Positions 51,457 through 60,911 of a stretch of DNA of 64,000 nt are shown piece after piece (within the stretch, counting starts at the first letter, position 1; each line of letters starts with the position of its first letter). The position numbers and the translations under genes are program-made. This DNA is from Clostridiales bacterium. Its GTDB lineage: Bacteria > Bacillota > Clostridia > Christensenellales > Borkfalkiaceae. The stretch lies in assembly GCA_015069605.1 (NCBI GenBank), contig SVII01000001.1, positions 91,403 through 155,402 on the forward strand. The letters are read 5' to 3'. The notes below the pieces were generated by a model. The model saw only the letters and a list, made by a program, of their open reading frames with translations, did not search any database and had not been told where the DNA came from.

Positions 51457-54400
51457 GTTTTTCTTAAATACTGCTAAAAGGTCAGCCCAAGATTTCTTTT
51501 TGATGACAAACCAAACGAGAGCAAATCCTCCAGCTCCGACTACTGCGACAGAGCCTATCACGATACCAACGATAGCACCTGCGCCGAGTCCGTCGTCCTT
51601 ATCAGGCACATCGGGTGTATCGGATGTATCGGGTGTATCGGATGTGTCGGGCGTTGTACCGAGAGCTTCAAGCTCGAAAACAAGGAGTAAGAATTCGCCG
51701 TCCTCGTAGAAGAATTCCTCGGGTGTTTTGCCGTTAAGCGTCACGTTCTCTCGTCTAAGAGAGGTGAGCGTGTAGCCTTCCTTGGCAGTTATACTCATCA
51801 TATAATAATACTTTTGTCCCGCTTCGATCTCTCCGATATATATGTCATAACTACCGTCGTTGTATATGAACATACCGCTATCTACTTTATATCCCGTACC
51901 GCCATTGGGAGTAAACGTAATATCGTCGGTGCTTGTGCCAATCTTGAAACCGTCCAAGGTAAACTCCAAATTGTCAACGTCTGCATCACTCGCACTCGGT
52001 GCATCGGGTAAATAAAACGCCATCGTATAACAGTTTTGAATAGGATTATACGCAAATACATCAGCATTCAGCCCAAACAAGGTAAGATTTTTCTTGGAAA
52101 GGCTCATTGGATCGTAGGCTGGGTTAACGGAAATGTTGATAGCAAGCCAGTAGCCGGTGCTATTATCGATTTCTTCTGCCGGTCCTTCTCCATCCAAAAG
52201 TACGTATCCTATTTCGTAATTACCGATAAGGGTGTATCCGTCGGGAAGTGTAAGGGTGATATCTCCCGCAAAAGCGTCCAGCTCGTACCCATTGATTGTG
52301 ATCTCTCCCTTCGGATAAGGTGTAGTGGCTTCGGAAAAATACATATAGAATTCAAATTGCTTCGGGTCTGTTGACGAGCGATCTATCGCTGTATAACCGT
52401 TCAGGGTTACATCATATGCTCCGATTGGCGACTTGCTTATTAAAAGAACGTATCCGTAGTCCGCCTTGAGCTTAACGTCTATTCTGTAAACGTTACCAAC
52501 AGCCAAAACGTGCGTAGAATCACAGTACTCGGATTTCGTGAAATTATATACGGAAACAGATTCAACCGTGTAATGCGCACCGTTGGGCGGTGTAACGGTA
52601 ATACCCGATACGGGCTTGCCAAGCTCAAAGCCCTGCATCGTCAGATCAAATCCATTGTAAATATATATGGGAGCACTTATTTCATAGCCGCACATATCGC
52701 ACTTACCGGTGCCGTCGGTGCATTCGTGAGCCTCTATATTAATTCTTTCACCACACTCACATTCGCCCCAATGGTGCGTTGCATCATAGTGCCAGCCTGC
52801 CTCTTCCTCGTGCAATATGGGAAGCTTGTAGCATGCTATTACGCAGGGCTCAATCGTACCGTCTCCGAAATGCACCACGTTATTAGAAATCGCGGTGGGC
52901 TCGATGCCGTTCAGGATAAACATATCCTTGGTAATACCGTCGGAGGTATAGCCGTCGTTCAACCACATATATAATACAAATTCAAAGCTCTCGCAGGAAT
53001 TGACGGTAGCGTCACCGTTACCCGAAATCTCATAAGCCCAATAATCCTCGTCATACTCAGGCCATACGAAAAGTCCCTCAGACTCAAAATTCAGCAGAAG
53101 ATCGGAGATATCACAGCCAAGCTCGTAGCCGTTCAGCGACATAGTGGGAGCGGTCACCTTCTTCAGAGTGTCTCCAAGCATGGGAAGAGTAAACTGTGTA
53201 AATATGCCTTCTTCCGTATCGTTCTTTTCGTAATATGCGCTATCGGGAGAGAATCCGTTCAAGGTTATGTTTTCGTAGCTTTGTGAAAAATCTATTATGC
53301 AGTATCCCTCTTTACCAAGCAGATACAGATTAAGCGCATAGAGCCTTCCCGCCTCGATAACGTCATTTTCGACAAGATAATTGTCTGCTTCAATATCTAA
53401 GAGATTGTAGCCTGCCCAATATTCACCAATATAGTCAATACCCTCACCAACAACAGTAACGGTAATATCACCCGCCTTTGCGCCGACTTCAAAGCCATCC
53501 AGAGTAACGACAGTATCACCGTACTTTTTGAGCTGCTCGCCTTCGGTCTTATCAAAGCTGAAGTAGGCGTAAGCGTAGTCCTCGCCGCTAAACACGTCGG
53601 CGACGTAGGTCTGCGTAGGAGTCTTCAGAGTTATTTCCACCGTTTCCGCATAAGGCGCGAACAGGTAAACGTCAATATCGAGACAGTAATAGAATCCGCC
53701 TGCGAAGGTATCTCCCTCAAAATCTATATATTTATCATTATACCCGAAAGTGTCTGAAAACAGCCAATAAATATCAAAGCTGTCGAATATTCCATCGGGA
53801 GCATCCTCACCGTTGATCTTCGTAACAGTAAATGCCTCGTCGTCCCAGATGACCTCGCCGCCTGTTACGGGAGCGATCTCCACTGCCGAGGTTATTTCTA
53901 TAGATTCAACAGTCGTGCTGACCTCTCCCCAACACATATAGAGAGTATAAGACTGTTTAACGTTCGGGATAGTGAGCTGCATTTCGCCCTCGGTAGCATC
54001 GGGAGTAAAGGCTACTCCGCAGAAGCCGGGTTTCGGGAAAGGATGTTCGATAAAATCGACTACGTGATCTTCACCGAAAACTGCGTAATCACAAAGAGTG
54101 TTTCCGCTCCCGTCATTACAATCAATCGTAATGGGAACGAGATACATGTCAGCATAATTAAGAGCGGATTCAGACTTCAGCTCGGTAGATGCGATTTCAC
54201 GTCCGTTTGAAGGCAGAGTCAAGGTAACATCGCAACCATCTGCAAATGTTGCTCCGTCCTGCACTGTGAAATGTGTCTGAAGAGCGAGCCAAGGATATTC
54301 CTCTTCGTCAATCGAATCCTCTATTTTATCCCAATACAGAGAGTTCGGATCTTCAATCGCAGTACCCGGATCCTCTGCCATATACCAAGCCGTTTCAAAA

Positions 54401-55260
54401 ATGGTGCTGAAGGCAACGTAATCCTTATAATCCTCATTTCCGTTTACACTTCTGATAGTCGGAAGTTCGCCGTATAAAAGCATACCTGCATCAAGCTCGA
54501 TGGAATTGATTACGAATGCTTCGGGAGCTTCAAGCTCTATGACCGCATCGCCCACTACGTAAGCATCGTCTTGAGAAGGGATATCCCCACTCCACCAAGC
54601 TTCGCCGTCGGGAGCGGATACCGTGATCTCACAGCTTTCCGCTACCGTAAAATCGGATTGCAAAGCGAAATGCAAGGAATAGATTTCACCGCTCTCAAAC
54701 GTGCCCGTGAATTTTTCCCAATCACTACCCCAATCGGAAGGATCCAGGCTAGGAACTTTCGCCCAAAACAGTTTATTCGACATAAAGCCAACCAAACCCG
54801 AAAGCGATTCGTCTCCGTTCACGCTCTTAATCCTAACATCAGAGATATCTGCCGTAACGCCGTTAGCAGGCTTTTCCGCTTCAATCTCAATAGAATTGAT
54901 GGTTGACGTAAATTCTTTTACATAAAAGCTTGAGCCAATACATTGATTACTTGTATAATATACCTCAAGAGCATATCCGTACTCGTTTGCTTCGAGCTCA
55001 AAGGAGGTTGCACCGTCAGGGACTTCAATAGCTCCGCTCGGTGCACCATTTGCCGAACTAAAGACAAGGACTTGCATCCACACGGGCTCGAAGTTCGTTT
55101 CCCAAGTGATGGTATGCTTTTCACCCTCGGCTACGTATCCGCCGGTGGGCTCGGTAATAAAAGCAGGATCATCATCCGCCAATGCCGTCACTACCGCAAA
55201 CGGCACGAGTGCTACTGCCATTAGAATGGTAAACAGTATACTTAAAATTCTTTTTTTCAT
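51454..55260 (-). CDS. Giant exported protein with C-terminal membrane anchor
   Basis: 1268 aa. Cleavable signal peptide (1-30, ending AVVTALA). A long ectodomain of repeated units each containing a phrase like LDGFEVGAKAGDITV, LNGYELGCDISDLLL, MQGFELGKPVSGITV or INGYELDAFAGDITL, about 85-160 residues apart. One Cys/His segment (HHWGECECGERI and CDMCGYE, around 830-870) recalls the CECG repeats of the next protein. A TPDTSDTPD-type linker, a membrane helix (GAGAIVGIVIGSVAVVGAGGFALVWFV, last 40 residues) and basic tail follow. Surface protein of unknown ligand; AAGGAGG before ATG; middle gene of the island operon. Confidence 0.72.
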   Translation of the reverse strand: MKKRILSILFTILMAVALVPFAVVTALADDDPAFITEPTGGYVAEGEKHTITWETNFEPVWMQVLVFSSANGAPSGAIEVPDGATSFELEANEYGYALEVYYTSNQCIGSSFYVKEFTSTINSIEIEAEKPANGVTADISDVRIKSVNGDESLSGLVGFMSNKLFWAKVPSLDPSDWGSDWEKFTGTFESGEIYSLHFALQSDFTVAESCEITVSAPDGEAWWSGDIPSQDDAYVVGDAVIELEAPEAFVINSIELDAGMLLYGELPTIRSVNGNEDYKDYVAFSTIFETAWYMAEDPGTAIEDPNSLYWDKIEDSIDEEEYPWLALQTHFTVQDGATFADGCDVTLTLPSNGREIASTELKSESALNYADMYLVPITIDCNDGSGNTLCDYAVFGEDHVVDFIEHPFPKPGFCGVAFTPDATEGEMQLTIPNVKQSYTLYMCWGEVSTTVESIEITSAVEIAPVTGGEVIWDDEAFTVTKINGEDAPDGIFDSFDIYWLFSDTFGYNDKYIDFEGDTFAGGFYYCLDIDVYLFAPYAETVEITLKTPTQTYVADVFSGEDYAYAYFSFDKTEGEQLKKYGDTVVTLDGFEVGAKAGDITVTVVGEGIDYIGEYWAGYNLLDIEADNYLVENDVIEAGRLYALNLYLLGKEGYCIIDFSQSYENITLNGFSPDSAYYEKNDTEEGIFTQFTLPMLGDTLKKVTAPTMSLNGYELGCDISDLLLNFESEGLFVWPEYDEDYWAYEISGNGDATVNSCESFEFVLYMWLNDGYTSDGITKDMFILNGIEPTAISNNVVHFGDGTIEPCVIACYKLPILHEEEAGWHYDATHHWGECECGERINIEAHECTDGTGKCDMCGYEISAPIYIYNGFDLTMQGFELGKPVSGITVTPPNGAHYTVESVSVYNFTKSEYCDSTHVLAVGNVYRIDVKLKADYGYVLLISKSPIGAYDVTLNGYTAIDRSSTDPKQFEFYMYFSEATTPYPKGEITINGYELDAFAGDITLTLPDGYTLIGNYEIGYVLLDGEGPAEEIDNSTGYWLAINISVNPAYDPMSLSKKNLTLFGLNADVFAYNPIQNCYTMAFYLPDAPSASDADVDNLEFTLDGFKIGTSTDDITFTPNGGTGYKVDSGMFIYNDGSYDIYIGEIEAGQKYYYMMSITAKEGYTLTSLRRENVTLNGKTPEEFFYEDGEFLLLVFELEALGTTPDTSDTPDTSDTPDVPDKDDGLGAGAIVGIVIGSVAVVGAGGFALVWFVIKKKSWADLLAVFKKN

Positions 55261-55285
55261 TTTTTCCTCCTTTTCGAGATGAGCA

Positions 55286-55314
55286 TCGTGGAGCGAGGTG
55301 TGCCCGCTCCACGA
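55286..55314 (-). other. Intercistronic hairpin
   Basis: TCGTGGAGCG/CGCTCCACGA 10-bp stem between two giant surface-protein genes, without a T-tract; more likely an mRNA processing or stability element than a terminator. Confidence 0.5.
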
Positions 55315-55327
55315 AGATTATGAATCA

Positions 55328-57868
55328 TCAAGCATACCAATAAAGGTCTGCAATAGACACTCTATCCTTGTATGTGGAGGCGCTGCCGCTGGGGCAGTTG
55401 TTGATGATCTCAATGGTGAAGTCACCAACGTAAGTCTTGTCAAGAGTCCAGGTAAAGCTCTCGCCCACCTGCTGTGTTACGGTGGTGTCAAGGAGTGTAG
55501 TGGTAGCTACGATCTCACCCTCCGCATTTCTGATATTGATGGTAAGAGATATAGTTCTATTCTCGTTAAAGGCATAGCCGTATTTGAACTTAAGAGAAGA
55601 GATACTACCGTCCTTGATAAGAGCGGACGTAAGCTTACCGGGGTTAGAGGTAACACCGTTGAGAGTAACCTGCTCAGAGGTTGCAAAAATGTCGATAGCC
55701 TGCTTGTCACATCTTGCGTTAGTAACAGTCCAGCCGTCATCATTAGTTCTGTCGGCATAGTGACCATCGCTTACTCCACTCTTCTCAAAGCTTCCGAAGT
55801 CGGCTGTGTACTCTGTGCCTGCGGGATCGATCTTGGTAATAACGAAATCAATTCTGACGTTAGGATCGCCTCTGTCAATAAGAGAAATTGTATAAGATCC
55901 ACGGCCGGGAATGGTTGCAAAGCCGTTCTCATCAAGAGGAAGGAGTCTTTCGTCAACGATTATCTCAAAGTTGTTAGGTACGTTCGCTATCTGCTCCTCA
56001 GTGCCGTTATACAAGGTTGCCATAACGTTGAACAGACCAAGGAACTTTTCCGTATCCGCGGTGATAGATATCACCTTGCCATCATCGCTAATTAGACCAA
56101 CGATGCGCTTTTCACCTGTTGCGGAATCGGTAGCGTACTTATATTCTACGAACTGATTATCCTCGAAGGGTACGAGCTTAACGTCTACGCGCTTATCGGT
56201 GCATACCGGGGAAATATGTGTGTCCTGGGTAAGTGTAAAGGTGTATTCCTGCTCACCGGATACATACTCACCAGTTTTTACGTCCTTCCAACCAAGAAAA
56301 GCGGTTCTGTCTAAGAGGCTGGTTACGGTTAGCGTAATCACAGTTCCCTTTTCAAGTATAGCGCCATTTAATTTGTCGACTTCTATACCGTTGTAATTGA
56401 TCTTCATATCCATATCCGAGTAGGCATCCCAACAGTTAACCTCGAAATACTCGGTAACCTCATACTTAGCATAAAGGTTAATAGGCTCGGGAATTTCGGG
56501 CATAGTGTAGGTGATGGTCTTTTCGGCAGAATAGAGAGCTTCGTTGCCCGAAATATCCATGCTGTACCAGCCAAGGAAGGTATAACCCTCATTAGCCGCG
56601 GTGCTGAAGGTTACGCTTTCGCCAGCCTCCATATTAATACTGTAGTCAGGGCCTTCGATAAGCTCGCCATTTACGTAAATGAGGTTTTCAAGCTCTGCCC
56701 AAATATCCACGTAAGCAGTAGGTACGGTATCAAAGCAAGCAAGAAGCTTGATATCCTCAGTACCCATTCTGAAGGTGCGCTCAATATCGGTGGAGATTGC
56801 ATCGCCAACAGGGACAAGTACTCCGTCAACATCAACGCTTGCCTTATACCAGCCGAGGAAGTGGGCGCCGTAGATAGGCTCTGCCTTTATGGTAACGAAC
56901 TGGCCCTCGTGAAGATCTGCAAAGTAGAAGTTGTCGCCTCTGTACTCGCCGTTTACATAAAAGTCGATCTGGTATACGTTATCACCGTTTATCTGGGTTC
57001 CGAAGCTGAATTCGTGAGCAGGATTATCCACGCAGCTATCGTTATAAACGTCATTAGCGGACTTGTCACCTACGTTGATATGATCAGGGATCGTGGTATC
57101 GGCATCCGCGTTTTCGTAATAATCAACAACGTTGAAGCTCTGTTCTGTGGTAACGAGATAGTTATAGTTGAAATCCCAGCAATCTACGACAATGTACTCA
57201 TTTACGTAAACGTATTCAACCTCTTCCACCGTTTCTTCTTGCACTTCATAAACAACGTATTCTTCAACGCCGGGTACGGGTGCGGGAACGCCTACCGTAC
57301 CTGTGGTGATTTTTACGTCGCCCTCTTCCGCGCCTTCCTCAGGCTGAATGGTAACGTTATACATTACCCAAGCTTTGTCAAGGATATTGACGTTACCCTC
57401 TTGGAGAGTCAGGGAAATGTCTTCATATTCATCAGACTTTGTATCAACCGTATTGACGTCAACCTTTCCATTGACTGTAACCTCGGTGGTTACACCGTAA
57501 TTTCCGGTAATTACGTAATTAGGATTAGGATTATCCTTCATACAAACGATGCACTTACCTTGGAAGAAAATACATTCGTGATTGGGATCGATCTCGCCGC
57601 ACTCACAAATGCCGCCAACGAAGGAATGCTGATGAGCAGGAACATAATTTGGATCGGTCTCACCGCACTCACATTTGCCGTTTTCGTAAGAGTGCTGATG
57701 GGGCGGAACATAATTTGGATCGGTCTCACCGCACTCGCACTTGCCATCCACATAGGAGTGGGTGTGAACAGAGGTTTGATCTGGGAAAATGAGCTGACAG
57801 CTTGCAAGCCCGAGGCAAAGTGACATAATCATAGATGGCATCAAAATATACCTTACTATTTTTTTCAT
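55328..57868 (-). CDS. Giant surface lipoprotein with N-terminal CxCG repeats
   Basis: 846 aa. Lipoprotein signal with lipobox LASC (Cys about 24). Directly after it are three tandem 22-residue repeats of the form HSYxxGKCECGETDPNYVP (66-bp DNA period), the third followed by HECIFFQGKCIVC: a Cys/His array likely to bind metal. Then come Ig/beta modules, InlB-like repeats (FLGWYK, FLGWYSMD, FLGWKDV with ...IKLLACF-type ends) and a C-terminal galactose-binding-like beta domain (FGSFEKSG to the end). First of the three giant genes, 75 nt after the small gene at 57943. Confidence 0.75.
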   Translation of the reverse strand: MKKIVRYILMPSMIMSLCLGLASCQLIFPDQTSVHTHSYVDGKCECGETDPNYVPPHQHSYENGKCECGETDPNYVPAHQHSFVGGICECGEIDPNHECIFFQGKCIVCMKDNPNPNYVITGNYGVTTEVTVNGKVDVNTVDTKSDEYEDISLTLQEGNVNILDKAWVMYNVTIQPEEGAEEGDVKITTGTVGVPAPVPGVEEYVVYEVQEETVEEVEYVYVNEYIVVDCWDFNYNYLVTTEQSFNVVDYYENADADTTIPDHINVGDKSANDVYNDSCVDNPAHEFSFGTQINGDNVYQIDFYVNGEYRGDNFYFADLHEGQFVTIKAEPIYGAHFLGWYKASVDVDGVLVPVGDAISTDIERTFRMGTEDIKLLACFDTVPTAYVDIWAELENLIYVNGELIEGPDYSINMEAGESVTFSTAANEGYTFLGWYSMDISGNEALYSAEKTITYTMPEIPEPINLYAKYEVTEYFEVNCWDAYSDMDMKINYNGIEVDKLNGAILEKGTVITLTVTSLLDRTAFLGWKDVKTGEYVSGEQEYTFTLTQDTHISPVCTDKRVDVKLVPFEDNQFVEYKYATDSATGEKRIVGLISDDGKVISITADTEKFLGLFNVMATLYNGTEEQIANVPNNFEIIVDERLLPLDENGFATIPGRGSYTISLIDRGDPNVRIDFVITKIDPAGTEYTADFGSFEKSGVSDGHYADRTNDDGWTVTNARCDKQAIDIFATSEQVTLNGVTSNPGKLTSALIKDGSISSLKFKYGYAFNENRTISLTINIRNAEGEIVATTTLLDTTVTQQVGESFTWTLDKTYVGDFTIEIINNCPSGSASTYKDRVSIADLYWYA

Positions 57869-57919
57869 TGTTTTTCTCCTTTTTAATTCATTGGGTTTGG
57901 TGGGTGCAAGTGAATTTAG

Positions 57920-57939
57920 CGCCTACCGTTTAGGATTTA
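57920..57939. repeat. Operon-boundary repeat, copy after the 145-aa gene
   Basis: Same 20-bp block as 51437-51456, directly downstream of the 145-aa gene's stop. Confidence 0.65.
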
Positions 57940-57942
57940 TTT

Positions 57943-58380
57943 TTAGGTGGAACCAACTGTGCTTGTGAGCTTGACTTGCTCAAGCACCTCGATGAATTGA
58001 GGCTTTCCCTTTACTTGACGGAGAATGTTTCCGTCAAATTCTACCCTTACTTGTCCAGGCAGGGTGTGAGCCTCGCCGCTTTCGTCGAACAGCTCCATGT
58101 AGAAGTACCAAACTGCCGAGTCAAGATTTTTGTGCTTTTCGGGACAGAAGAATTTAATCGCTCTGTCACTTTGTTTCAGCTCGAAAAGAAGATAATCTCT
58201 ATCGGAGTTTTTAGGTACGGTGAAGATTGGAAAGTCCTTTTCAAACATTATTGAAAAGGTGTCGTGTGGCTCGTTGATGCAGAGGAAATCAGTTTCGGGA
58301 AGATTCTCATTGACGAGATATTCAAGACCTTTTTCCACGGGGAATTCAAACTTGCCAAATAGGATATGTTTTTCGGTCAC
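57943..58380 (-). CDS. Small soluble protein of the surface-protein operon, GTG start
   Basis: 145 aa, no signal or membrane segment, no family recognised. Pattern of alternating strands (ILFGKFEFPVEKG, FSIMFEKDFPIF, AVWYFYMELFDESG, VRVEFDGNILRQV). The start is GTG at 58380 behind a perfect GGAGGTGG; the ATG that overlaps it (ATGTGA) would stop at once, so GTG is required. First gene of the island operon, preceded by the GGGTGA array, so a regulatory or chaperone role for the surface proteins is possible but unproven. Confidence 0.62.
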   Translation of the reverse strand: MTEKHILFGKFEFPVEKGLEYLVNENLPETDFLCINEPHDTFSIMFEKDFPIFTVPKNSDRDYLLFELKQSDRAIKFFCPEKHKNLDSAVWYFYMELFDESGEAHTLPGQVRVEFDGNILRQVKGKPQFIEVLEQVKLTSTVGST

Positions 58381-58465
58381 ATTTCACCACCTCCGTTTTG
58401 ATTATATATTACTATCTTGTCTATATTTTATCATATACGATTTCTTTCCCGCTACACCCCTTAGG

Positions 58466-58535
58466 GGTGAAGGTTTGCGTTTTTATGGGTGAAAAAGGGT
58501 GATTTTTTAAAATATAGGGGTGAAAAAGGGTGATA
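58466..58535. promoter_or_regulatory. Helically phased GGGTGA array upstream of the island operon
   Basis: Five GGGTGA hexamers start at 58466, 58488, 58498, 58519 and 58529: spacings 22, 10, 21 and 10 bp, so all face one side of the helix. The last four form two copies of a 17-bp repeat (58488-58504, 58519-58535). They lie 85-155 bp upstream of the 145-aa gene, where an activator would bind. Confidence 0.6.
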
Positions 58536-58553
58536 GAACCATTTTTGAGCGCA

Positions 58554-58586
58554 AAAAAAAAGGACGGCGGGGTTTCCGTCGTCCTT
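58554..58586 (-). terminator. Terminator of the membrane LuxR regulator gene
   Basis: 11-bp stem (one G-T) with loop AAACC on the minus strand, followed by eight T. Confidence 0.85.
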
Positions 58587-58605
58587 CGTAAGTTTTATTT
58601 GCATT

Positions 58606-59577
58606 TTAGCCGTTATTTTGAAGCAAAAGCTCGTATAATTCTTCTCGGCAACTGATGTTAAGCTTGCCGTAAAGCGTTCTTGTATAGGTTTTTACCGTAT
58701 TCTCTGAAAGGTGCAATTCATCCGCTATCTCTTTGCGTTTTTTGCCTGCGATAACCATTTCGAGAATTTCGCGTTCTCTCATCGAAAGCGGAGCCTCCTC
58801 TTTCACAAAGGTCAGCACCTTTGCAAGCTTGGCTTCCATCGTCATTGCCGTGATTTGTACGGTGAGGTCTTCTTTTTCTGCCTGGGTATATTTTGGCACG
58901 TCGTTTTTATGTACGTAGTCTTGAAGCATCAACCATACGCCGAGGAATGCAAACGCGCTGATGGGATACATTACAGAGAGCAATTCAAACTCCCACGGAA
59001 TAACCTTTTGGATGCACCAAAATCCGATGTTGCCAACTACGATTGCAATTATAATGCAGGCTTGCTTTTGTGATGCTATTTTTTTCTTCTTAAGAGATAT
59101 AAAGAAAACAGCAATCATCGCTATAAAATAGCTGATAACGTATATGAGATTTGTCGGGTGCAAGACACCGTATTCCTTGCGGAGAACGGTGGAGCCTGCA
59201 ATCGTTTCTATCGTGGCGTCCGTGTAATACCAATCAAGGTATCCTGTTGTGCAGATGATAGCAAACATAACCGCCGCGGCACCAAGCAATACGCCTGTAA
59301 CCCATTTTTTATACGTATAGCCGCAAAGCTTTGATACAATCATAAACATACACAGGGGTGTCATCACTTGTCCGAGGTATGTAATCTTGTTTGCAAAGAG
59401 TGCAAATTTCACCGTCTTGGAAAATGCGGTTAAGGTGTATCCGAGGTTGACTATTGCAATGCTGACGAAGAGAATAAACAGCCACAGCTCGCCCTGCTGC
59501 TTCTTTCGCATTTGGAAGAAGTACGTCGGCATGAGTATAAGCGATACTAAAAATAACGCGCCATATGTATATTGCAT
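58606..59577 (-). CDS. Membrane-bound LuxR-type one-component regulator
   Basis: 323 aa. Seven or eight N-terminal membrane helices (about 1-225) with features of the histidine-kinase 7TM sensor module (LGYTLTAFSKTVKFALFANKITYLGQ, then FMIVSKLCGYTYKKW), a short coiled linker, and a C-terminal LuxR HTH (LSMREREILEMVIAGKKRKEIADEL and LSENTVKTYTRTLYGKL). There is no kinase domain: the sensor is fused straight to the DNA-binding domain. AAAGGAGGTGG before the ATG. Adjacent to the surface-protein operon and its phased operator array, so it is the likely regulator of that operon. Confidence 0.85.
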   Translation of the reverse strand: MQYTYGALFLVSLILMPTYFFQMRKKQQGELWLFILFVSIAIVNLGYTLTAFSKTVKFALFANKITYLGQVMTPLCMFMIVSKLCGYTYKKWVTGVLLGAAAVMFAIICTTGYLDWYYTDATIETIAGSTVLRKEYGVLHPTNLIYVISYFIAMIAVFFISLKKKKIASQKQACIIIAIVVGNIGFWCIQKVIPWEFELLSVMYPISAFAFLGVWLMLQDYVHKNDVPKYTQAEKEDLTVQITAMTMEAKLAKVLTFVKEEAPLSMREREILEMVIAGKKRKEIADELHLSENTVKTYTRTLYGKLNISCREELYELLLQNNG

Positions 59578-59626
59578 AGTCCACCTCCTTTATAGATTTC
59601 TCACTTTGTAAACAATTGATTGCATT

Positions 59627-59655
59627 ATCATACCATAAATTTATGAATAAGTCAA
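59627..59655 (-). promoter_or_regulatory. Promoter of the LuxR regulator gene with palindromic spacer
   Basis: Minus strand: TTGACT (59655-59650), 17 bp, TATGAT (59632-59627). The spacer contains the perfect palindrome CATAAATTTATG (59634-59645), a possible operator. Confidence 0.7.
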
Positions 59656-60189
59656 GGTGTTTGGGCTCGTTTGCGAAGATACGCGTCATTTTTTATTTAT
59701 GGATTCTCTCTTGCATGATGGAGACAAAATTAATCAACAATGTCTATCATGAAATGTTATAAGAAAATACTATTTAAGTTTCCATGTAATAAAAATGCCG
59801 TTTGCGGCAAAAATATTAGATGAAACTGTTGCATTTTTAGAAAAATGTGATTTTGCCTAAATTTTCAGATAAAACGCCGAATTATGCCGAACGAAAAATA
59901 GAAATTATACCGAATATGATATACCTGTTAATCTGTACGCTTTATTTTGGCGCGAATAGAAGAAAAATTGTTTATTTGAGGATAAAAGACATATTCCGCT
60001 AAAAAATATTTTTCCTTTCGCATTTTTTTAATTTAACAAAATTTGCGAAATAGATTTTTATAACAAATATTGCTTCTCTAGAGTTTTAAGGGATTGCAAC
60101 TATTCAAAATGTCGTTCATTAAGGACATGGTATAGAGATTTTAATAAAAAAGCATCTATTGCGAGAGTGCGACAGATGCTTTTGACTTA
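59656..60189. other. AT-rich gap
   Basis: About 530 bp of AT-rich DNA with no gene that I can support; the only clear feature is the terminator at 60147-60183. Confidence 0.4.
60147..60183 (-). terminator. Terminator of the excisionase-like ORF
   Basis: AAAAGCATCT/AGATGCTTTT 10-bp stem, minus-strand exit TTTTTTATTA. Confidence 0.75.
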
Positions 60190-60408
60190 TTATTTAGAAT
60201 AATATTTCTGTAATATGCGTATATGAATGTCGGATTTGCGGATAATGCGGTGTCCGTGATTGACGAAAAACTTGATAAGCCATTCTTTGGTGGTGAGGAC
60301 TTTGGCTTGCGCCCATAGACATTGCAGTTTCTTCTTGTAAGTCCATTTTTGAACGGCGGATAAGGCGTAGCCCGTTATCACGGCGACTTCGTCTAAGCGT
60401 AGTAACAC
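60190..60408 (-). CDS. Excisionase-like HTH protein, possibly N-terminally damaged
   Basis: 72 aa from GTG at 60408. LLRLDEVAVITGYALSAVQKWTYKKKL matches the winged HTH of excisionases and MerR-type domains (LLTVEEVAxxLGVSxxTVYRW). There is no Shine-Dalgarno site before the GTG; an ATG at 60421 is out of frame by one, so a small frameshift at the N-terminus is possible. Followed by a good terminator. Its location at the far end of the island from the integrase relic fits a mobile-element origin. Confidence 0.45.
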   Translation of the reverse strand: MLLRLDEVAVITGYALSAVQKWTYKKKLQCLWAQAKVLTTKEWLIKFFVNHGHRIIRKSDIHIRILQKYYSK

Positions 60409-60911
60409 GCTTAACTGTCATGCTAATTTGCTTTTTATTGCAAAATTTACCAATAGTTTAATAAAAAAAGAGCTTTAAAACAGAAGTTATGTTTTCAAGC
60501 CGATCTTTGCTAATTTCTAATATTCAATTAAAAAGAGAGTTTCCTTACGAAAACAGCACCGTAGAATATACCTAAAATTTTTATTTTGAAAATATATCCT
60601 CCTCATCTAAAGGGTAAAACTATTTTTTATATAAAATCGGAGTTTTTTCTATTGCTTATTTCACCTCACTATGCCCTGGTTTTACTATACAAAAAAAGAT
60701 ATGCGATCCACACATATGAACCGCATACCTTTTAGTGAGAGAATATGAAAAAAGTTTTAGTATAGTCCGTTTTATCATTTCTCTATGCACCCCCACTTTC
60801 CCCCTCAAGTTCACTTGACGCAAGAATGCATTCTTTGTTTTATCTATTTTACTTTTGCTTTGTGATAGTTTTGTGAGAACTGTGTGATAGAATAATGAAA
60901 GTGATAGCAAA
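60409..60911. other. AT-rich gap at the island's far edge
   Basis: No gene seen. It contains the flavoprotein terminator (60691-60729). No second copy of the tRNA-Ser 3' end is visible, so no att site can be marked here. Confidence 0.4.
60691..60729 (-). terminator. Terminator of the flavoprotein operon
   Basis: GGTATGCG/CGCATATC stem (one G-T) with minus-strand exit TTTTTTTG, about 180 nt beyond the stop codon at 60912. Confidence 0.6.
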
